Assembly (NCBI GenBank): GCA_039621445.1
Contig: CP154955.1
Coordinates: forward strand, 4,247,836-4,311,835
Source: Euglena gracilis
Taxonomy: Eukaryota > Euglenida > Euglenophyceae > Euglenales
Length of the DNA: 64,000 nucleotides
Direction: 5' to 3'
Shown: positions 21,215 to 32,869 of the stretch, one piece after another
Position numbering within the stretch: the first letter of the stretch is position 1
How the letters are laid out: the number at the start of each line of letters is the position of its first letter
Notes under the pieces: model-generated
Databases searched by the model: none
The model's input: the letters and a program-made list of their open reading frames with translations, nothing else
Told to the model about the DNA's origin: nothing
Position numbers and translations under genes: made by a program

Positions 21215-21264
21215 AATCTCATCCCAGCCAAGATATTCGGCCGCTTCGTTTGAAGTAGAAACAC
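21215..21264 (-). CDS. mTERF gene A, short 'SNE' exon
   Basis: The acceptor gtttctttcag precedes GVSTSNEAAEYLGW on the minus strand. It is the gene A counterpart of the segments at 2,580, 43,608 and 58,273. Confidence 0.55.
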
Positions 21265-21389
21265 CTGAAAGAAACAGCACAATCAAAAGGCAGAGACAGG
21301 ATACACCTACCGAAACTCCCTCTAGCAAAAGGCATTCCGGCACCTTGATGGTATGGGTTGATCATCTTTGAGCCTTTAATCAAAGACAA

Positions 21390-21761
21390 TCAAAGGCTCA
21401 TTGTTTGTTTTTCTTCCATATCTCCCAAATGCAGGTTTCGTTTGATGACAGCAAAGAAGAACTGAAATTCTGTTTTGTGAAGAGGGTTTTTTCGGGCCAA
21501 CTTCTCAAACACCAAAGATGTTTTGGTGCACCAAATGTGCAATAGAGCACAACGCGATATTAGTTGCAAAAACACAACATATCTGATAAGTTTTGGGGAT
21601 ACATTGCAAATACTGCATTTTTCCCTGAATCTTCTCCAACTTGTGCTGGAATGGCTGCCTTTGTGAACAAAATGGCCTTTTCTCAAAACAAAAGGCAATC
21701 CCGATAGGGAAAATGGTGACAGTTTCATTTCCTTTTTTCTGCAGCATAGTTGCCTCCCCAA
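21390..21761 (-). CDS. ORF of unknown function upstream of mTERF gene A
   Basis: A 123-codon frame, Lys/Phe-rich, containing FQFFFAVIKRNLHLGDMEE and two CxxC-like spacings (CSICNV). It lies just upstream of the SNE exon and could be a 5' exon of gene A. I found no counterpart near the other paralogues, so support is weak. Confidence 0.2.
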   Translation of the reverse strand: MGRQLCCRKKEMKLSPFSLSGLPFVLRKGHFVHKGSHSSTSWRRFREKCSICNVSPKLIRYVVFLQLISRCALLHIWCTKTSLVFEKLARKNPLHKTEFQFFFAVIKRNLHLGDMEEKQTMSL

Positions 21762-22559
21762 GGAAGAAATTATTTCACCAAACCACCAACCCTTTGTTCA
21801 TGTAGATTTCTCCATGTGCAAGGTCTATAGACCACATTAGCACATTGCAAATGGTGCAGGGACCAAGTTGCCAACCAATGCAAGGACCAAAGGTCCAAAA
21901 CTTAATGGTGCAAAGTGAAAAGTCCATTAAGTCCAAAGGACTCTAAAAAGTGGTACAAACCACCAAAATTCATAGCAGAAAAGGGTTCATGTAGCCATGG
22001 CAAGCCAAATAAGCCATTTTCATGCATATTTGCAAGAAAGTTACTTTGGCATAGCCTTGAACCACTCCAAAACCATCCGAATTTCTGGCACCTCATATGG
22101 TGAGATTTTGACTGTATGTAGTACTGTGTATGACATAGGAACCAAAAGTTGTCTTTCTGAAATAAATAGATAAAGCTTACAGCTCTGGCTCACTGTCACA
22201 ACAAAAAAATCGAGATCGCACCTCTGCATGATTCAGCATTGTTGCGGTATGTTTTTGTGTATTTTCCTGCACTTGGGAGGTAAGGATGGAGGGTGTTCGC
22301 CTGGCAAAAAAGTGCCTGGCAAGCACCCCCAGCTTGCACCAAGCTCTTTGGCCACCTTTGACCCATGTTTCCTCCCGAAAACTGATGCCACCGTTCCACC
22401 TCAGCATGCTCTCAGATAATCTTCTCGAAGTTGTTCAAAAAGCAGATTGCACGACCAGTGATACCCAAGAATATGAATTTGCCAGCCACACTTGGAGAAT
22501 TTTTTCCCTGGGGGGACAGGAGAGAGAGGGAGGGGTTTGAACGCACCCATCCCTGGGGG

Positions 22560-23040
22560 GGCACCCGAGGGGGGGTTCAGGGGAAGGCATCACTTTTTAA
22601 GGCGCATTAAAAAGGCTTAAAACGCCTTGAAACCCCTTAAAAAATTTGGCCAAAATGCCTGGAAAACCCTAAAAAAAAACTCTTTAAAAACCCTTAAAAA
22701 ATTGGTCCTGGAAAATTTTTCGAATTTTGAGCAAAAAAGAAGTCGCAAAATCATGGCAAAAACAAGCCAGCTCTGGGGGGAAAATGATCTCTGGCACCGC
22801 TGGAACATTGTCTATCCACCCAAAAATCAAAAAAACGGGTTTGATTTCAACCTGTACCGACGTTGGTTCGATACCCAGAAGGCTCATTGACTGCCAATGG
22901 AAAATGGACGCCTTAAAAGGCTCTTGAAATTTTCAAAATGCCTTAAAAAATGAAAAAACCCTGAAAAAACGCCTTTAAATTTTTTGAGAATTTTCGCTTA
23001 AAAAATAATGCCTGCTCTGAGACCCCACTCTTGGGGTGTC
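22560..23040. repeat. Low-complexity 'ccttaaaa' region
   Basis: Repeated words of the type 'ccttaaaaa' flank a short central unique part. The same words form 35,060-35,210. No coding content is supported. A 'ggttcgatacc' at 22,866 recalls a tRNA T-arm but no cloverleaf is present. Confidence 0.5.
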
Positions 23041-23706
23041 AACTTTGGGTCCAAAAATTTTTCGGACCCAAAGTTGCGCACCAAAAACAGAGGATAACCC
23101 CCGCCTCCAGTGGGGTACCCATTCGGCCCAACCCCAACCCCCGGGGGGGGGGGGGTGGGCTTGGCCCGGACCCACCAAACGGGTCACCAAACTTAAACAA
23201 AAAAAATTCTGCCCCTTGTACAACACCATGTTCGTCTCTGATCGGGGGGGGGGGTGCGGTCACTAAAACAGTGTTCGCCTCCGAGCAGGGGGGGGGGGTG
23301 GGGTAGGAACCCCAACACGGCAAAAAATTGGCTATAGGTGGCAGTGTATGGCCACTTTTAGGCTGTTTGCTGGCTTCATCTCTTTGGCCACTTTGGGCCA
23401 CTTTGGTCGTTTTTGTCATTTTTAGGTCACGTTAGGTCATTCTTGGCCACTTTGGCCATTCCCTGGGCGACTTTTTTTTTGCTTTTTTTTGTGTGTTTTT
23501 TAACGTCAGTTTTTTGAGGGTCCATGTTGTGTTTCTTCCCCTTCCCTTGTTTTCTGCACAAAGTGTCCAAATTTCCTAAGGTTGACGTAACTTTCTGAAA
23601 GCAGCTTGACATTGTGTAAGGTTGCAACAAGCGGCCCAAAATCGTCAAAAAGATTTTACTTTGGCAAAAAAATGCCAAAGTAAAAAAAGGGTTCAAGCCG
23701 GCGGAG

Positions 23707-24179
23707 CAGGGGATTTCTTAAGGACCCCCGGGGGGGGCCACCCTCCGGCTGGCAAAAAGGCTGCTGGCTGGATTTGAGCTGCTGGCTGGCTGGAACCCCC
23801 CCTGGGGGGTGGGGGGGGGGGCTGGAGGGGGCTGGGCTGGGCTGGGTCGGTGAAAAACAAAATTTTCTAAAAAAAATTGCCATTTTCGACATTTTGGTGG
23901 ATGGAGCTAGATCAAGGCTGGGGGGCTGTGGTGGAGGAAGCTGTGGTGAGGGGGGGGAAATGCAGGGATAGGTGACCTGGGCAGCCCAGTTGGCTGGCCA
24001 GCCTGAGGCCGGCTGGCCCGGCCTCCAGCCGGGCTGGACCCGACTTTATTTCACTCGACCCCCGGGGGGGGGGGGGCTCCCAGCCCGAATTTGGGCTGCT
24101 GGCTGGATTTGAGCTGGCTGGCTGGCTGGACCCCCCCCCCCGGGGGGTACGGTACCCTCCGGCTAAAAGAAATCCCCTG
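23707..24179. mobile_element. hAT-like MITE, 'ctggctgg' family copy 1
   Basis: The ends are CAGGGGATTTCTTAAGG and, inverted, CAGGGGATTTCTTTTAGCC. The flanks cggcggag (23,699-23,706) and cgggggag (24,180-24,187) match at 7/8. Both subterminal zones carry 'gctgctggctgga' repeats, and the centre has 'gctagatcaaggctggg'. Related copies are at 33,206-33,672, 33,673-34,020 (inverted) and 48,839-49,323. Confidence 0.85.
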
Positions 24180-24239
24180 CGGGGGAGCCACTTGTGTAAG
24201 TGGCTCCCCTGGGATGAATACTTTTCTGCTGGAGAGCAA

Positions 24240-24545
24240 ACAACAATGAGAGCAAGTGTCCACAAACCAAGACCCAGTCACACCCAGTCACGCCCAGTCA
24301 GGCCCAGCCACACTCAGTCACAATCAGGTGTAAGTCAGAAATGCCAGTGCCAGAAAAGGCAAAGTTGGCCAAAAATGGCCAAAAATGACCAAAATGCTTA
24401 TCCATGCATGGGAACAAATGGCTAAAGATGGCCAAAATAAGACAAAAAAAGGGTCGAACGTGGCCAAACGTGGCAGAAACGTGGTCAGAAGTGGCCAGAG
24501 GTGGCCAAAATTTCAAGTCACGTGTAATCATGCCCAGTCACGCCC
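24240..24545. repeat. Minisatellite-like 'cccagtca' and 'ggccaaaa' words
   Basis: 24,270-24,325 is a short array of 'cacgcccagtca' units and is echoed at 24,530-24,550. Between them lie 'tggccaaaaatggcc' words. Related A-rich 'ggccaaa' sequence is found at 32,100-32,540. Non-coding. Confidence 0.5.
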
Positions 24546-24549
24546 AGTC

Positions 24550-25900
24550 ATTTCATTTGTGCTTGCTGGAGAGGATTGGCGTGTATTTCTTCCAAATCAA
24601 AAATTGCCAGGGGAAAAAAAAATACCTCAAAAATACCTCAAAAAAAAACACGCAAAAAAGGCAAATTTTGCAAAAATCGAAAATAAAAAAAACATAAAAT
24701 AAATAAAATGCAACAAAAAAAATGTTGTTTTTTTTTGCGCCCTCCAATGTTTTGCGACTGTTTTTTGGGGGGTTATTGGCCTTTTTCCTCGCCATGTTGG
24801 GCATTATCATTTTCAGCCTCTTACGGGAATTTTTTGCCATGGTTTGTGACAATTTTTTTTAAAAAAAAATCAGGATTACTTCACAATTATTCCCAAACTT
24901 ACGAAACCAACATAGTATCCAAAATTGGGGGACATTGGACAAGCCCGGTCGTTGGACAAGGGGAGGGAATTTGGAGGGGGGCGCGGGACACCTTCAAGAG
25001 GCAGCTTTCCGCCGGGACCACCTGTGTGTGGTGTGGCCATTGCTGCCATCACCCATCTGATCGGTAGCCCAGAGGCATTCGACACCAGCGAGCCATTTAG
25101 GGATTTTAGGGGAGGGCGTGTTGGGAGAACCACCTCGGGTCCAATGTCCAATATAGAGGCAGGTGGGTCCACGGGCTGGTGGGGGGATACCCCCCTCCTG
25201 TCCAGTGAGTGGTCGGGGCGATCGATTTCCGGCCCTGAAAGTTTTTGCCCCCGGAATCGGCAAAAACGCCACTTTGGGCACCTTCTGGGAGAAAGTTTGA
25301 CAAAAGTTCCAAATAAATTCAATGTGAAGCGCTGGAAGGGAAATTGACGTCTTAGGTGACCCCAGGTGCCCCCCAGGGTCGGTCTAGGCCCCAGGCAGTG
25401 AGCAGGAAGGGGGGGGGCAGACCATAGATTCACTTGGAAAATGTGCAAATTTATTTCATTGCTTCCCTACCTTTTCCCAGTGGAGCCATGAAAATTTACA
25501 AAAAATGTTTCCAAATTTCAGGAAAACATGTTTTTCTGTGGTGGTGAGTGAGGAAATGGATGGGGGATTGCTCACTTCAATGCCTTTACGTGTGCTCTAA
25601 AATCGCTGATATTATGCATGAAACATGTGGGAAATTCGCAGAGGGATCCTGTCGAAGAACCGCTTTGCTCAAATAGTTTCGACACCTCAGTTTAGTATCC
25701 ATGTGTGTTGTGTGCAAATTTGTTGTCTGTGGGGAAGGTTCTTGGGGGGTTGTAGGAATGCATGTTGTTGAATGGGAGGTTTGTGTCTGTGGTGGATGCT
25801 TTTTTGACGAAAGTGACCCAGATGAGTGAAGAGAGATGACCAATCCCTGACACTGTCGACCGATATGTCGACGGAGTGATGCAAAAAAAAAATATTTTTG
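24550..25900. other. No gene recognised
   Basis: A/T-rich DNA with poly-A tracts (24,620-24,870), a GC-richer part (24,940-25,400) with open frames in several phases but no family resemblance, and a solitary 'catagattcacttgg' end motif of the TIR family seen at 25,967 and 47,761. Confidence 0.35.
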
Positions 25901-25966
25901 ATAAGGAGTGTGTACGGTGTTTAGGTGGGGGGTGTCCTTCCTCCTGGACCGGAAGGGGGTCTGGAC

Positions 25967-26255
25967 CGTAGATTCACTGACCACCTGTGTGACCCGTGGG
26001 TGGGTGAGTTGGGGCCCCAGGACCCCCGGGGGGTGGGGGGTGCCATGGGGCAGATTTTTGTCCGACCAAAGGCCGGCGGGAATTTTTTTCCAGCATTTTC
26101 GGCCGATTTGGCTGGATTTTGGGTGGGTGGGTGGGTGGTTGACCCCCCCCCGGGCGGGGCGGGTCGTGGGTGAGTGGGTTTTTGAAACAAGTGGTGGGTG
26201 GGTTTGGGCCCGGCAAAACGTGCTTATTCCCCCTCCTGGGGTCACTGAGCTGAAA
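25967..26255. mobile_element. Possible TIR element of the 'catagattcact' family
   Basis: The left end is cgtagattcactgacc followed by 'ctgtgtgacccg'; the right side ends near 'ggggtcactgagctgaaat'. The interior has a 'ttggctggattttgggtgggtgg' type stretch also seen, inverted, in the element at 47,761-48,081. The right boundary is uncertain. Confidence 0.4.
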
Positions 26256-26924
26256 TTGCACCCCCCGTGGATTTTGATGTCATTCAACACAGACACAGTG
26301 CATTTTTGGGTCAAAATTTTGCCCCACCCCAAAAGTCACAAAAATTTTGGCTAAATAATATCCCCCAAAACAATATCCCCCCCAGTGGTGGATTTTGGTC
26401 GACCAAATAATATTATTTCAGGGAGGAACATTTGTTGGGTGGGGTACTGGGTTTAAAGAGGCAGACAATATGCAAATTTCAAAATATCAAGGAAAAACAA
26501 CAAAGAGGCGATGTTCGCCGTCGTTGCAAACATCCAACGAGAGGCCTCTAAAACCCCTGACTAATTTCCCACAGATTGGGAACCCTTTCCCCAGGCCATG
26601 ATTGAAGGTGAGGCCAAGGGGCCAACCTTATGGGAGTCAAATTTGTTCAATAAGAATTTTGGCAGCCCTGTGCAAAAGGCCGAGGGCTAACTTTAGGGGG
26701 GCGAGGAGGGGCAGCACCCAGGGGGAAGGTACCCTCCCGGTGAACTCCGAAGGGATTTATTGACAGAAATTGTGGCTCTTCCTTGTCATCATTTTGGGGT
26801 CCTGGGACCCAAAATATAGCTTCAAAATGGATGGAGTTGCTTCCACTCGCTGCCAGCACGGCCGTCTCGGGCGTTTGCGACTGTGAGCAGCTGGGTGGGA
26901 GCCAGCCAGCCCCATGGATGGGGC

Positions 26925-27025
26925 GTACTCAGCCGCACCCTGGAAAACACGGCGCGGTGCATTGGGCGGCTATGCCATGAGAAAGCACTGCGGCCGATCT
27001 GCAAAATGGAACGGCACAGGCCCTT
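26925..27025. other. Conserved patch, copy between mTERF genes A and C
   Basis: Diverged copy of the patch at 6,735-6,835 ('gcggtgcattgggcggctatgcc', 'tgcaaaatgg'). It lies far upstream of the gene A SNE exon. One minus-strand frame gives GRSAFSWHSRP, resembling ALSWRSQP of the 6.7-kb copy. Confidence 0.35.
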
Positions 27026-27059
27026 GAGAAACCAGGCGACGGGCTGCCTGGCTGCAAAA

Positions 27060-27940
27060 TGACAGAAAACCCAAAATTGAAGCAGCACCCCCCCCCCTTG
27101 TTGTTGACACGCCAATGTTCCAGGAAGGTGCCATTAACACGAAGGGTGTCAAAGACACGCTCTGTCAACGGCACGATACCATTAAAGGAAAAAATAGACC
27201 AGGATAGCAACAGTTGGCCTCCACAACTGTACCATTATTGGACCTCTCACATTGCACCAACCCACCAGCTTCACAGAGGAAATCATTTGAAGCCATGGCT
27301 GGGAAGGAGATCCGGCACAACTTTGAAAAGAAAAAAATGCCACTGACATGACACGGGGTGTGTGTCAACAACACGCTGTGTCAGCGACAGGGGGGGAGGT
27401 AGTTGAAGCAAGGAAAACTGCACAGTTGTTTAAAAAAAAACACACAATACCACCAGGACAGCGTTTTCGTCCAGTATCCATCGGCGGGTTTGAATCCATT
27501 TTCAACACAGCATTATAATTGTCGACTCATTCTCACAGTCGCCAGCTTAACCCCTGTGCAGGGTTCTCCAGTGCTCAATGTTTCTCTTTGATTCATATTC
27601 CCCAGTAACCCTACCCCTAACCCCTATCCCAAAATGGAATGGAGATGCGACAGAAATGTGCACCACAGTGCCCTGCCCTTGTGAGACAATGTTGTCAACT
27701 TCAAAAAGATTGCCCCGGGGGGGGGGGGGGACACACGGGTGTTAAATAAATCTGTGGGGTCCAGACCTCCCAGGTCCTAAAACAACCTCTGCTAGTGTCT
27801 TCTTTCCGTGAGAATGGTTTTGTGCCATGTCACAATGTGAATGAGGGACATGTAGATTTTGTCCAATGGATTTTGGCGGTTTTGGTATTTTTTTTTTCAC
27901 AAGACAGATGGAAATTATTCTTGAGACTGACCTGGTCACT
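27060..27940. other. No gene recognised
   Basis: Mostly unique sequence with an imperfect repeat of 'gacacgctctgtcaacg' (27,150 and 27,370), a degenerate CCCTAA-like run (27,606-27,630) and a G run. Nothing supports a gene. Confidence 0.35.
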
Positions 27941-27980
27941 TCTTGAGACCAGGCACCTATGGTCACTTCTCATTTTGGTG

Positions 27981-28040
27981 CTCTGGTCGGCCCTGGTCGG
28001 CCCTGGTCGGCCCTGGTCAGAAAATAGTCGGCCATAGGTG
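27981..28040. repeat. GGTCGGCCCT subterminal array, left
   Basis: About four units of ggtcggccct, closed by 'gtcggccataggtggggg'. A matching array is at 28,922-29,052 (about five plus three units, split by 'cccacctacgggggtcc'). Confidence 0.85.
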
Positions 28041-28464
28041 GGGGTATCCGTCACAGGAAAAGTGTGAAGGGATGCAATGATTTTCTGAATTGTCTCGCCA
28101 AGATCAAAAGGAAGTGCCCCATAGGGCCTCCATTGGCTCCCCAAAAGCAACCAAAATGACCTAAAATGGCTTGAAATAACCAAAAATTACCCAAAAACGC
28201 CAACAAATCCACAAAAGATTGTAAAAAAAATGACCCAAAACTACCAAAAGGGCGCAAAATGGCCAAAATGCCATAAAAAATGCTCATATCGACCCAAATT
28301 AGCCCAATATTTGCAAAATCAGTGGCAAATAGCCCCCAAATTACCAAATTAGCAAAAACTAATCCATAATGGCCAAAATGGGTGTAAAAATAGAGATTTG
28401 TGAGAAAATTATCCAAAAATGGGTTTAGTTCTTCAAAAATATACAAAAAAAATGCCAGGATCAC

Positions 28465-28510
28465 CCAGCATTGCCCAGCAACGCCATGCATCGCCCAGCA
28501 TCGCCCAGCA
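28465..28510. repeat. CATCGCCCAG minisatellite
   Basis: Units of catcgcccag (variants atcaccc and attgccc). The array continues on the far side of the nested MITE at 28,798-28,850, which shows the MITE split an existing array region. Confidence 0.8.
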
Positions 28511-28516
28511 GCGGAA

Positions 28517-28766
28517 CAGGCTTCTTTTTATGACCCCCGGGGGGGAGGGGGGGTCCCCCCACCCACCCAGGGTGGCGCGGGACCCCCCCAGGGGGGGGCG
28601 GGGACCCCCCCCAAAATCGGGCCCGTTAAAGGCAATTTTCAAAAATTTTCGGCGTTTGTATACCCAGCGCCTCTGGCGCGGGGGGGGGGGGGGTCCGGCC
28701 CGGACCCACCCACCCACCCCCCCTCCCCCGGGGGGAGGGGGGTCAGGTGACTTAAAAAGAAGCCTG
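28517..28766. mobile_element. hAT-like MITE nested in the 1.1-kb element
   Basis: The ends are CAGGCTTCTTTTTATGACC and, inverted, CAGGCTTCTTTTTAAGTCACC. The flanks cagcggaa (28,509-28,516) and catcggaa (28,767-28,774) match at 7/8. The interior is G/C runs around a 'ggcg..cgcc' hairpin region. Confidence 0.88.
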
Positions 28767-28921
28767 CATCGGAACCCCACCTCTGGTCTCCAAAAATCCA
28801 GCATCACCCAGCATCGCCCAGCATCGCCCAGCATCGCCCAGCATCATCAGAGGTGCTTGTTCCAGAGGGAAAGCTGCCGATTTCCTTCATCCATTCCCCT
28901 TCGGTCGGCCAACCACATGCA

Positions 28922-29052
28922 AGTCGGCCCTGGTCGGCCCTGGTCGGCCCTGGTCGGCCCTGGTCAGCCCTGGTCGGAAACCCCACCTACGGGGGTCCTG
29001 AAAATCATAGTCGCCCCTGGTCGGCCCTGGTCGGCCCTGGTCGGCCGTAGGT
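28922..29052. repeat. GGTCGGCCCT subterminal arrays, right
   Basis: Two sub-arrays of ggtcggccct, separated by 'cccacctacgggggtcc', run up to the right end of the 1.1-kb hAT-like element. They mirror the left array. Confidence 0.85.
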
Positions 29053-29299
29053 GCCTGCTTGAGACTAAGGAAATCTTTTTAAAACAACTGGCAAGTGGAA
29101 CTGAGACAGATGGAAAGTTTCTTTGAGAGAATGAGAAAATATTTTTCAAAAAAAAATCCTTCAACAACAGATAAAAATGTTGATAACCGATCCCACAATG
29201 GTGACTCCATTTTCAAAAAAAAAAAGATTCTCAGAGTTCCCATTCCCACCCAAAGAAACTGTTAGATGCTGATACTCTACCCACCACCGGGGGGGGGGG

Positions 29300-30080
29300 G
29301 TACGCTAAAACGGGCGTCACATTGTTCGTGCACGCTGGTGCGCAAAAGAACCACTTGGGAATTTCTGCAGGTGGTTCATTTGCGCATTTTCGCCCACCAA
29401 CAGCACGATATGCCCTTTGGCACAAATGAACCACCTCTGCTACCTACGATTCACCGGCCCAGTGAATGCACAGATATGTATTTTCAGCAGCGTCTGTTTC
29501 AATTACCCGGTGGAGACTACGTCGAACTCGCTTCCGGTTTATTCTTTTTTCAAAAGCCGACAGGTAATTGGGATTCAATCTTCGCTTTGTTTGCTTCCCC
29601 TTGCCAATATTTGCGTGGGTCATTTTACCAACTCCCACCAACTATGTTTCTGGTGGTACCGCTTGTCCGCGCAGTCACAGCCCGTTTGCCACAACGTTTA
29701 TTGCAGAGTCAACTCATGGGCCGCAACAGCTTCACAAACAAAATTATGTTTATAGGAACTTTCGCTCCCATGAATACAATACAATACAATATGATGTGTA
29801 GTGCCTTTACATTTCTTTGCATCATTTTAATATTTGCTACGTTGCTGTTTATCTTTTTTCCATCTTGGCGCAGAAGGCCTGAGCTTCCGAAAACGCTTCA
29901 AAAAGGGCACCAGCAGGGTCCAAAAACTTTGGACGACAAGCTGCATCCTGTGGACACTTTCCACGCTCAGTTCTACCTCCTGTTTTCAGACACATTTTGT
30001 GTAGATGATCAAGAGAGAAAAATTTGTAACCACGACCCCCAAAAAAAAACAAATCAGCTTTATAGAATTTTTTCAACTTA
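29300..30080. mobile_element. Degenerate relic of the GCGCAAAT-palindrome element
   Basis: Contains 'ggtgcgcaaaagaaccac', 'ttcatttgcgcattttcgc' and 'cacaaatgaaccacctctgc', then a stretch (29,660-29,760) resembling 16,590-16,690 (cgcagtcacagccc..., acgtttattg...gtcaactcatggg). A long plus-strand open frame crosses it but matches no known protein. Confidence 0.45.
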
Positions 30081-30340
30081 AAAGAAGAGAAGCAGAAAAA
30101 ACAGTTCTGAATTTGCCATCGTTAGATGCTTGCATGCTCTCCTGGAGGAAGTTGTAATTTTCACAAATCATCCGGTGAAAACACCCAGGTGACAATTCCC
30201 AAGATACATGATTTGTTGAAGACAGAACTCCAAAGGTGGGCAGTTTCTTGCAAATACTTGCAAATACTTGCAAATACTGTCAAATACTTGCAAATGCTGG
30301 CACACTAGTGCATAGCAAAAAAAAAAAAAGGCAAACAAAG

Positions 30341-30660
30341 TCAAGCTGCTGTTGCATTGTGCCTGTTTCGCCAGGCATAAAAATGGGAGACGTCACGGCC
30401 CGCCACCATGCGGCAAAACACCTCGTCCCGAGGAAACAGAATGTCCCGCAAGCTGCAGTCCTCCCGCCCTAGGAACTGCAGGTATTGGATGCGGGGCCGC
30501 AGGCGGTTCTCAAGGCTGCAAGTCCACAGTATCGGGAAACCATCCACATCCGCCCGTGAGAAGCCCACATCCAGAACGAACTGCAATATGGGTCGCAGCT
30601 TCCGGTCGGACCCGCAACACTGCACTGCGCCGCGGGCGATGGACATTAATAATTCGGGAT
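30341..30660 (-). CDS. mTERF-like gene C, C-terminal exon
   Basis: The minus-strand frame encodes KLRPILQFVLDVGFSRADVD, GFPILWTCSLENRLRPRIQY and LQFLGRE, then ILFPRDEVFCRMVAGRD and a stop near 30,341. It aligns along its whole length with the C-terminal exons of genes A and D, including the 'SLE.R.RPR..YLQ.LGRE' motif. The preceding exon of gene C is about 6.7 kb upstream; the intervening intron is full of repeats. Confidence 0.78.
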
Positions 30661-31031
30661 CTGCAATAACTCCTGTCTTTCTGGTGTGTTGGAGCCTTCC
30701 AAGGCCTCCACAGACGCTCCAGGGAACCAGGAGCTTAGACTCCAAATTTCTGCATCCATCTTTCAAGATTTTTTTTCCAGCCTCAAAGTGTCATCTGCAA
30801 TGCACCCTGTCGTGCCATGAACTTCTGGGACTGTCCACCATATCAGTGGGGGCAGACTGGCGGACTAGACCGGACTGGCAGACTGACTTGGTTTTCTCAG
30901 GGGATACTCTTGGGAAAGAATGTGACTTGGGAAAGAACAACCAACTGCTGTCGGCCCCATGAAACAACGGAGCACTTAGGTGGTTGATCTCGTTCGCAAG
31001 TAAAATGTGTTTGGGATATGGTCGGGTGCTG

Positions 31032-31352
31032 CCATTGCTTACCGACTCTCCGGGGGAGGGGGGACTTTCCACTTTCAAAAAAAAACAAAAAAAACAGTCA
31101 ATCGCTTTTCAAAAAAAAACAGTCACCCACTCCTACCCCCCATTGGGGGGGGGGGGGGAGTCGGTCGCTCTGGCCACTCGGCCAACAAAAGGATTTTTGT
31201 CCAAGTTCCAAAACTTCGGAGCTGGGTGGCCACTTTCTGCCATGCCCGGCCGAACCCCCCCAGGGGGTCTGGAGCCAAGAAGAGTCAGTCACTCCGGAAA
31301 ACCAGTTACCAGTCACCCAGGGGGGGGGGGGTTGGACATGCCTGAAGCAATG
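31032..31352. mobile_element. TIR element of the CCATTGCTT family
   Basis: Left end ccattgcttaccgactc; right end inverted cccattgcttcagg. The interior contains 'actttccactttcaaaaaa', 'cagtcaatcg' and 'gtcagtcactccggaaaacc', matching words in the element at 42,065-42,401. No clear target duplication. Confidence 0.5.
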
Positions 31353-31399
31353 GGACGGTCTGTTGCCCTAAGACACAGGGGGATGTGCAAGGAATCTCA

Positions 31400-32090
31400 A
31401 AATTAGGGTGCCCTGGAGCGGGTGTCCCACAGCATACGGGTCACATGCACCTCAACCATCCCCCCCAATTTATTCCCCCCCAAACAATACCCCCACAATA
31501 AACCAGGTTTTGAATAGTGCTGAGCCACGTAATGGAAGACCGAAAAGAATAACATTGCAAATTTCACGTAATTTATAATTAACAAACTACACACTTGCAA
31601 ATTACGGTGACTTTCAGTAATTTTACAGTAATTTCTGAAACGGTGGTGAATTGTTAACCAGGTTTTGAATACTGACTCTGCCATTTCACCGGGGTGAAAT
31701 TTTGGGTCAAAAGATCAATTTTTCCAAAGCACCTTGAGAAAACGACGTGGAGTCTCTATCGCCCCTGTACGCCCTTTGACTGCCAATATGCCTGGCCCGT
31801 GTTCTGGCTGGTTTTAAAGACCCAAAACGGCCATTTTGGTGGGGTTTTTTTGGTCCGTTTATTTGGTCAAAATTCGATTGTTGTTGTTTTTTTTTTTAAA
31901 ATCAAGCAAAATCAAAGGAAATATCTGGCGGTTCTAAAATGAAGCCTTGGAATGCCCTATCCAACCATGCTTTACCTTTTTCCTAACTCTGTGTGCAGCG
32001 CAAGTTTTGACCATTTTTCACCGATTTTTTTCCTTCACTGGAGCGGATGCGGGATGCGGAGATGCGTCATGCGGGGTTGCAGTTGCTGTA
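31400..32090. other. Diverged repeat sequence; no gene
   Basis: 31,690-32,010 is a diverged copy of the roughly 200-bp repeat at 17,525-18,120. 31,500-31,680 contains a near-direct repeat of 'ccaggttttgaata' with 'ttaattgttaac'-type words. No coding evidence. Confidence 0.45.
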
Positions 32091-32099
32091 ACAAATGCA

Positions 32100-32540
32100 G
32101 GGGATGCGGAGTGTCGAAAGTGACCAAAAATTGGCCCAAACCAGAGAAAAAGTGGATAAAAGTGAACAACAGCAACAGTGGCCAAAAATGGCCTAAAAAG
32201 TGACCAAATGTGACCAACACTGGCCAAAAGCGAGAGCAAAACAGGGCCAAAGGTGGCGAAAAGTTTGGCCAAAAGCAGCCAGAAGCAGCAAAACGAGGTC
32301 CAAGGTTGGCCCAACGGGCCCAAAGTGGTCAAACATGGGCTGCACAAGAGTTGCGAAGGGTTGCCAAAAAAAGTGGTCAAATAGCCAGAAGCAGCAAGAG
32401 TCAAGTGGCCAAACAGAAAAAGAAACAGCCAAAAGCGTCCAAAAGCAGCTAGTGGTCAGTGACCAATACTGACCAAAAACAGTAAATAGGACATAAAGTG
32501 GCAAATGTGGCCAAAAGTGGCCAAATCAACCAAACACAAC
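32100..32540. repeat. Low-complexity 'ggccaaaa' tract
   Basis: Repetitive words of 'tggccaaaa', 'gaccaaaa' and 'agcagccaaaagc' on the plus strand, with long but meaningless open frames on both strands. Confidence 0.65.
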
Positions 32541-32869
32541 CAAGAAGCAGAAAGGGAACCATTGAGGACCAAAAGGCGATACACAGCGATGCAGGGCGCT
32601 GCGGGACCCAAAGGGTTGTCCGGAGGCACTATCCCCTGAACGCAAAGAAATTCTTTCAACACTACATTTTTTCGAAGATAAATCCTGGAATCATCGTTTT
32701 TTTTACATGTCAGGTGGTTTTTCACAGGCTCAATTGCTAATACCCAAATTTTACCCAGGAGATGGGGTCTGTTTGCCATAATTAATTTTTAAAATTAATT
32801 TTTTTCAGTAATTTATCGTGTACAAGTGTTTGCATAATTTCAGAATCCTTCTTCTGAATGGACCACTTT

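Larger units (their letters stand above)
27950..29057. mobile_element. 1.1-kb hAT-like element with perfect 8-bp target duplication
   Basis: The ends are CAGGCACCTATGG and, inverted, CAGGCACCTACGG. cttgagac occurs immediately outside at 27,942-27,949 and 29,058-29,065. Near each end is a tandem array of a GGTCGGCCCT unit bounded by CACCTAyGG and its complement. The interior contains a dispersed A-rich repeat (28,137-28,460), catcgcccag minisatellites and a nested MITE (28,517-28,766). No transposase is visible, so it is non-autonomous. Confidence 0.9.

Noticed and set aside
22840-22890. tRNA-like T-arm 'ggttcgatacc'
   Set aside because: No acceptor stem, anticodon arm or D-arm can be placed around it on either strand.
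29266-30081. 271-codon plus-strand frame as a protein gene
   Set aside because: It runs across a degenerate copy of the palindrome-rich element, with no family resemblance.
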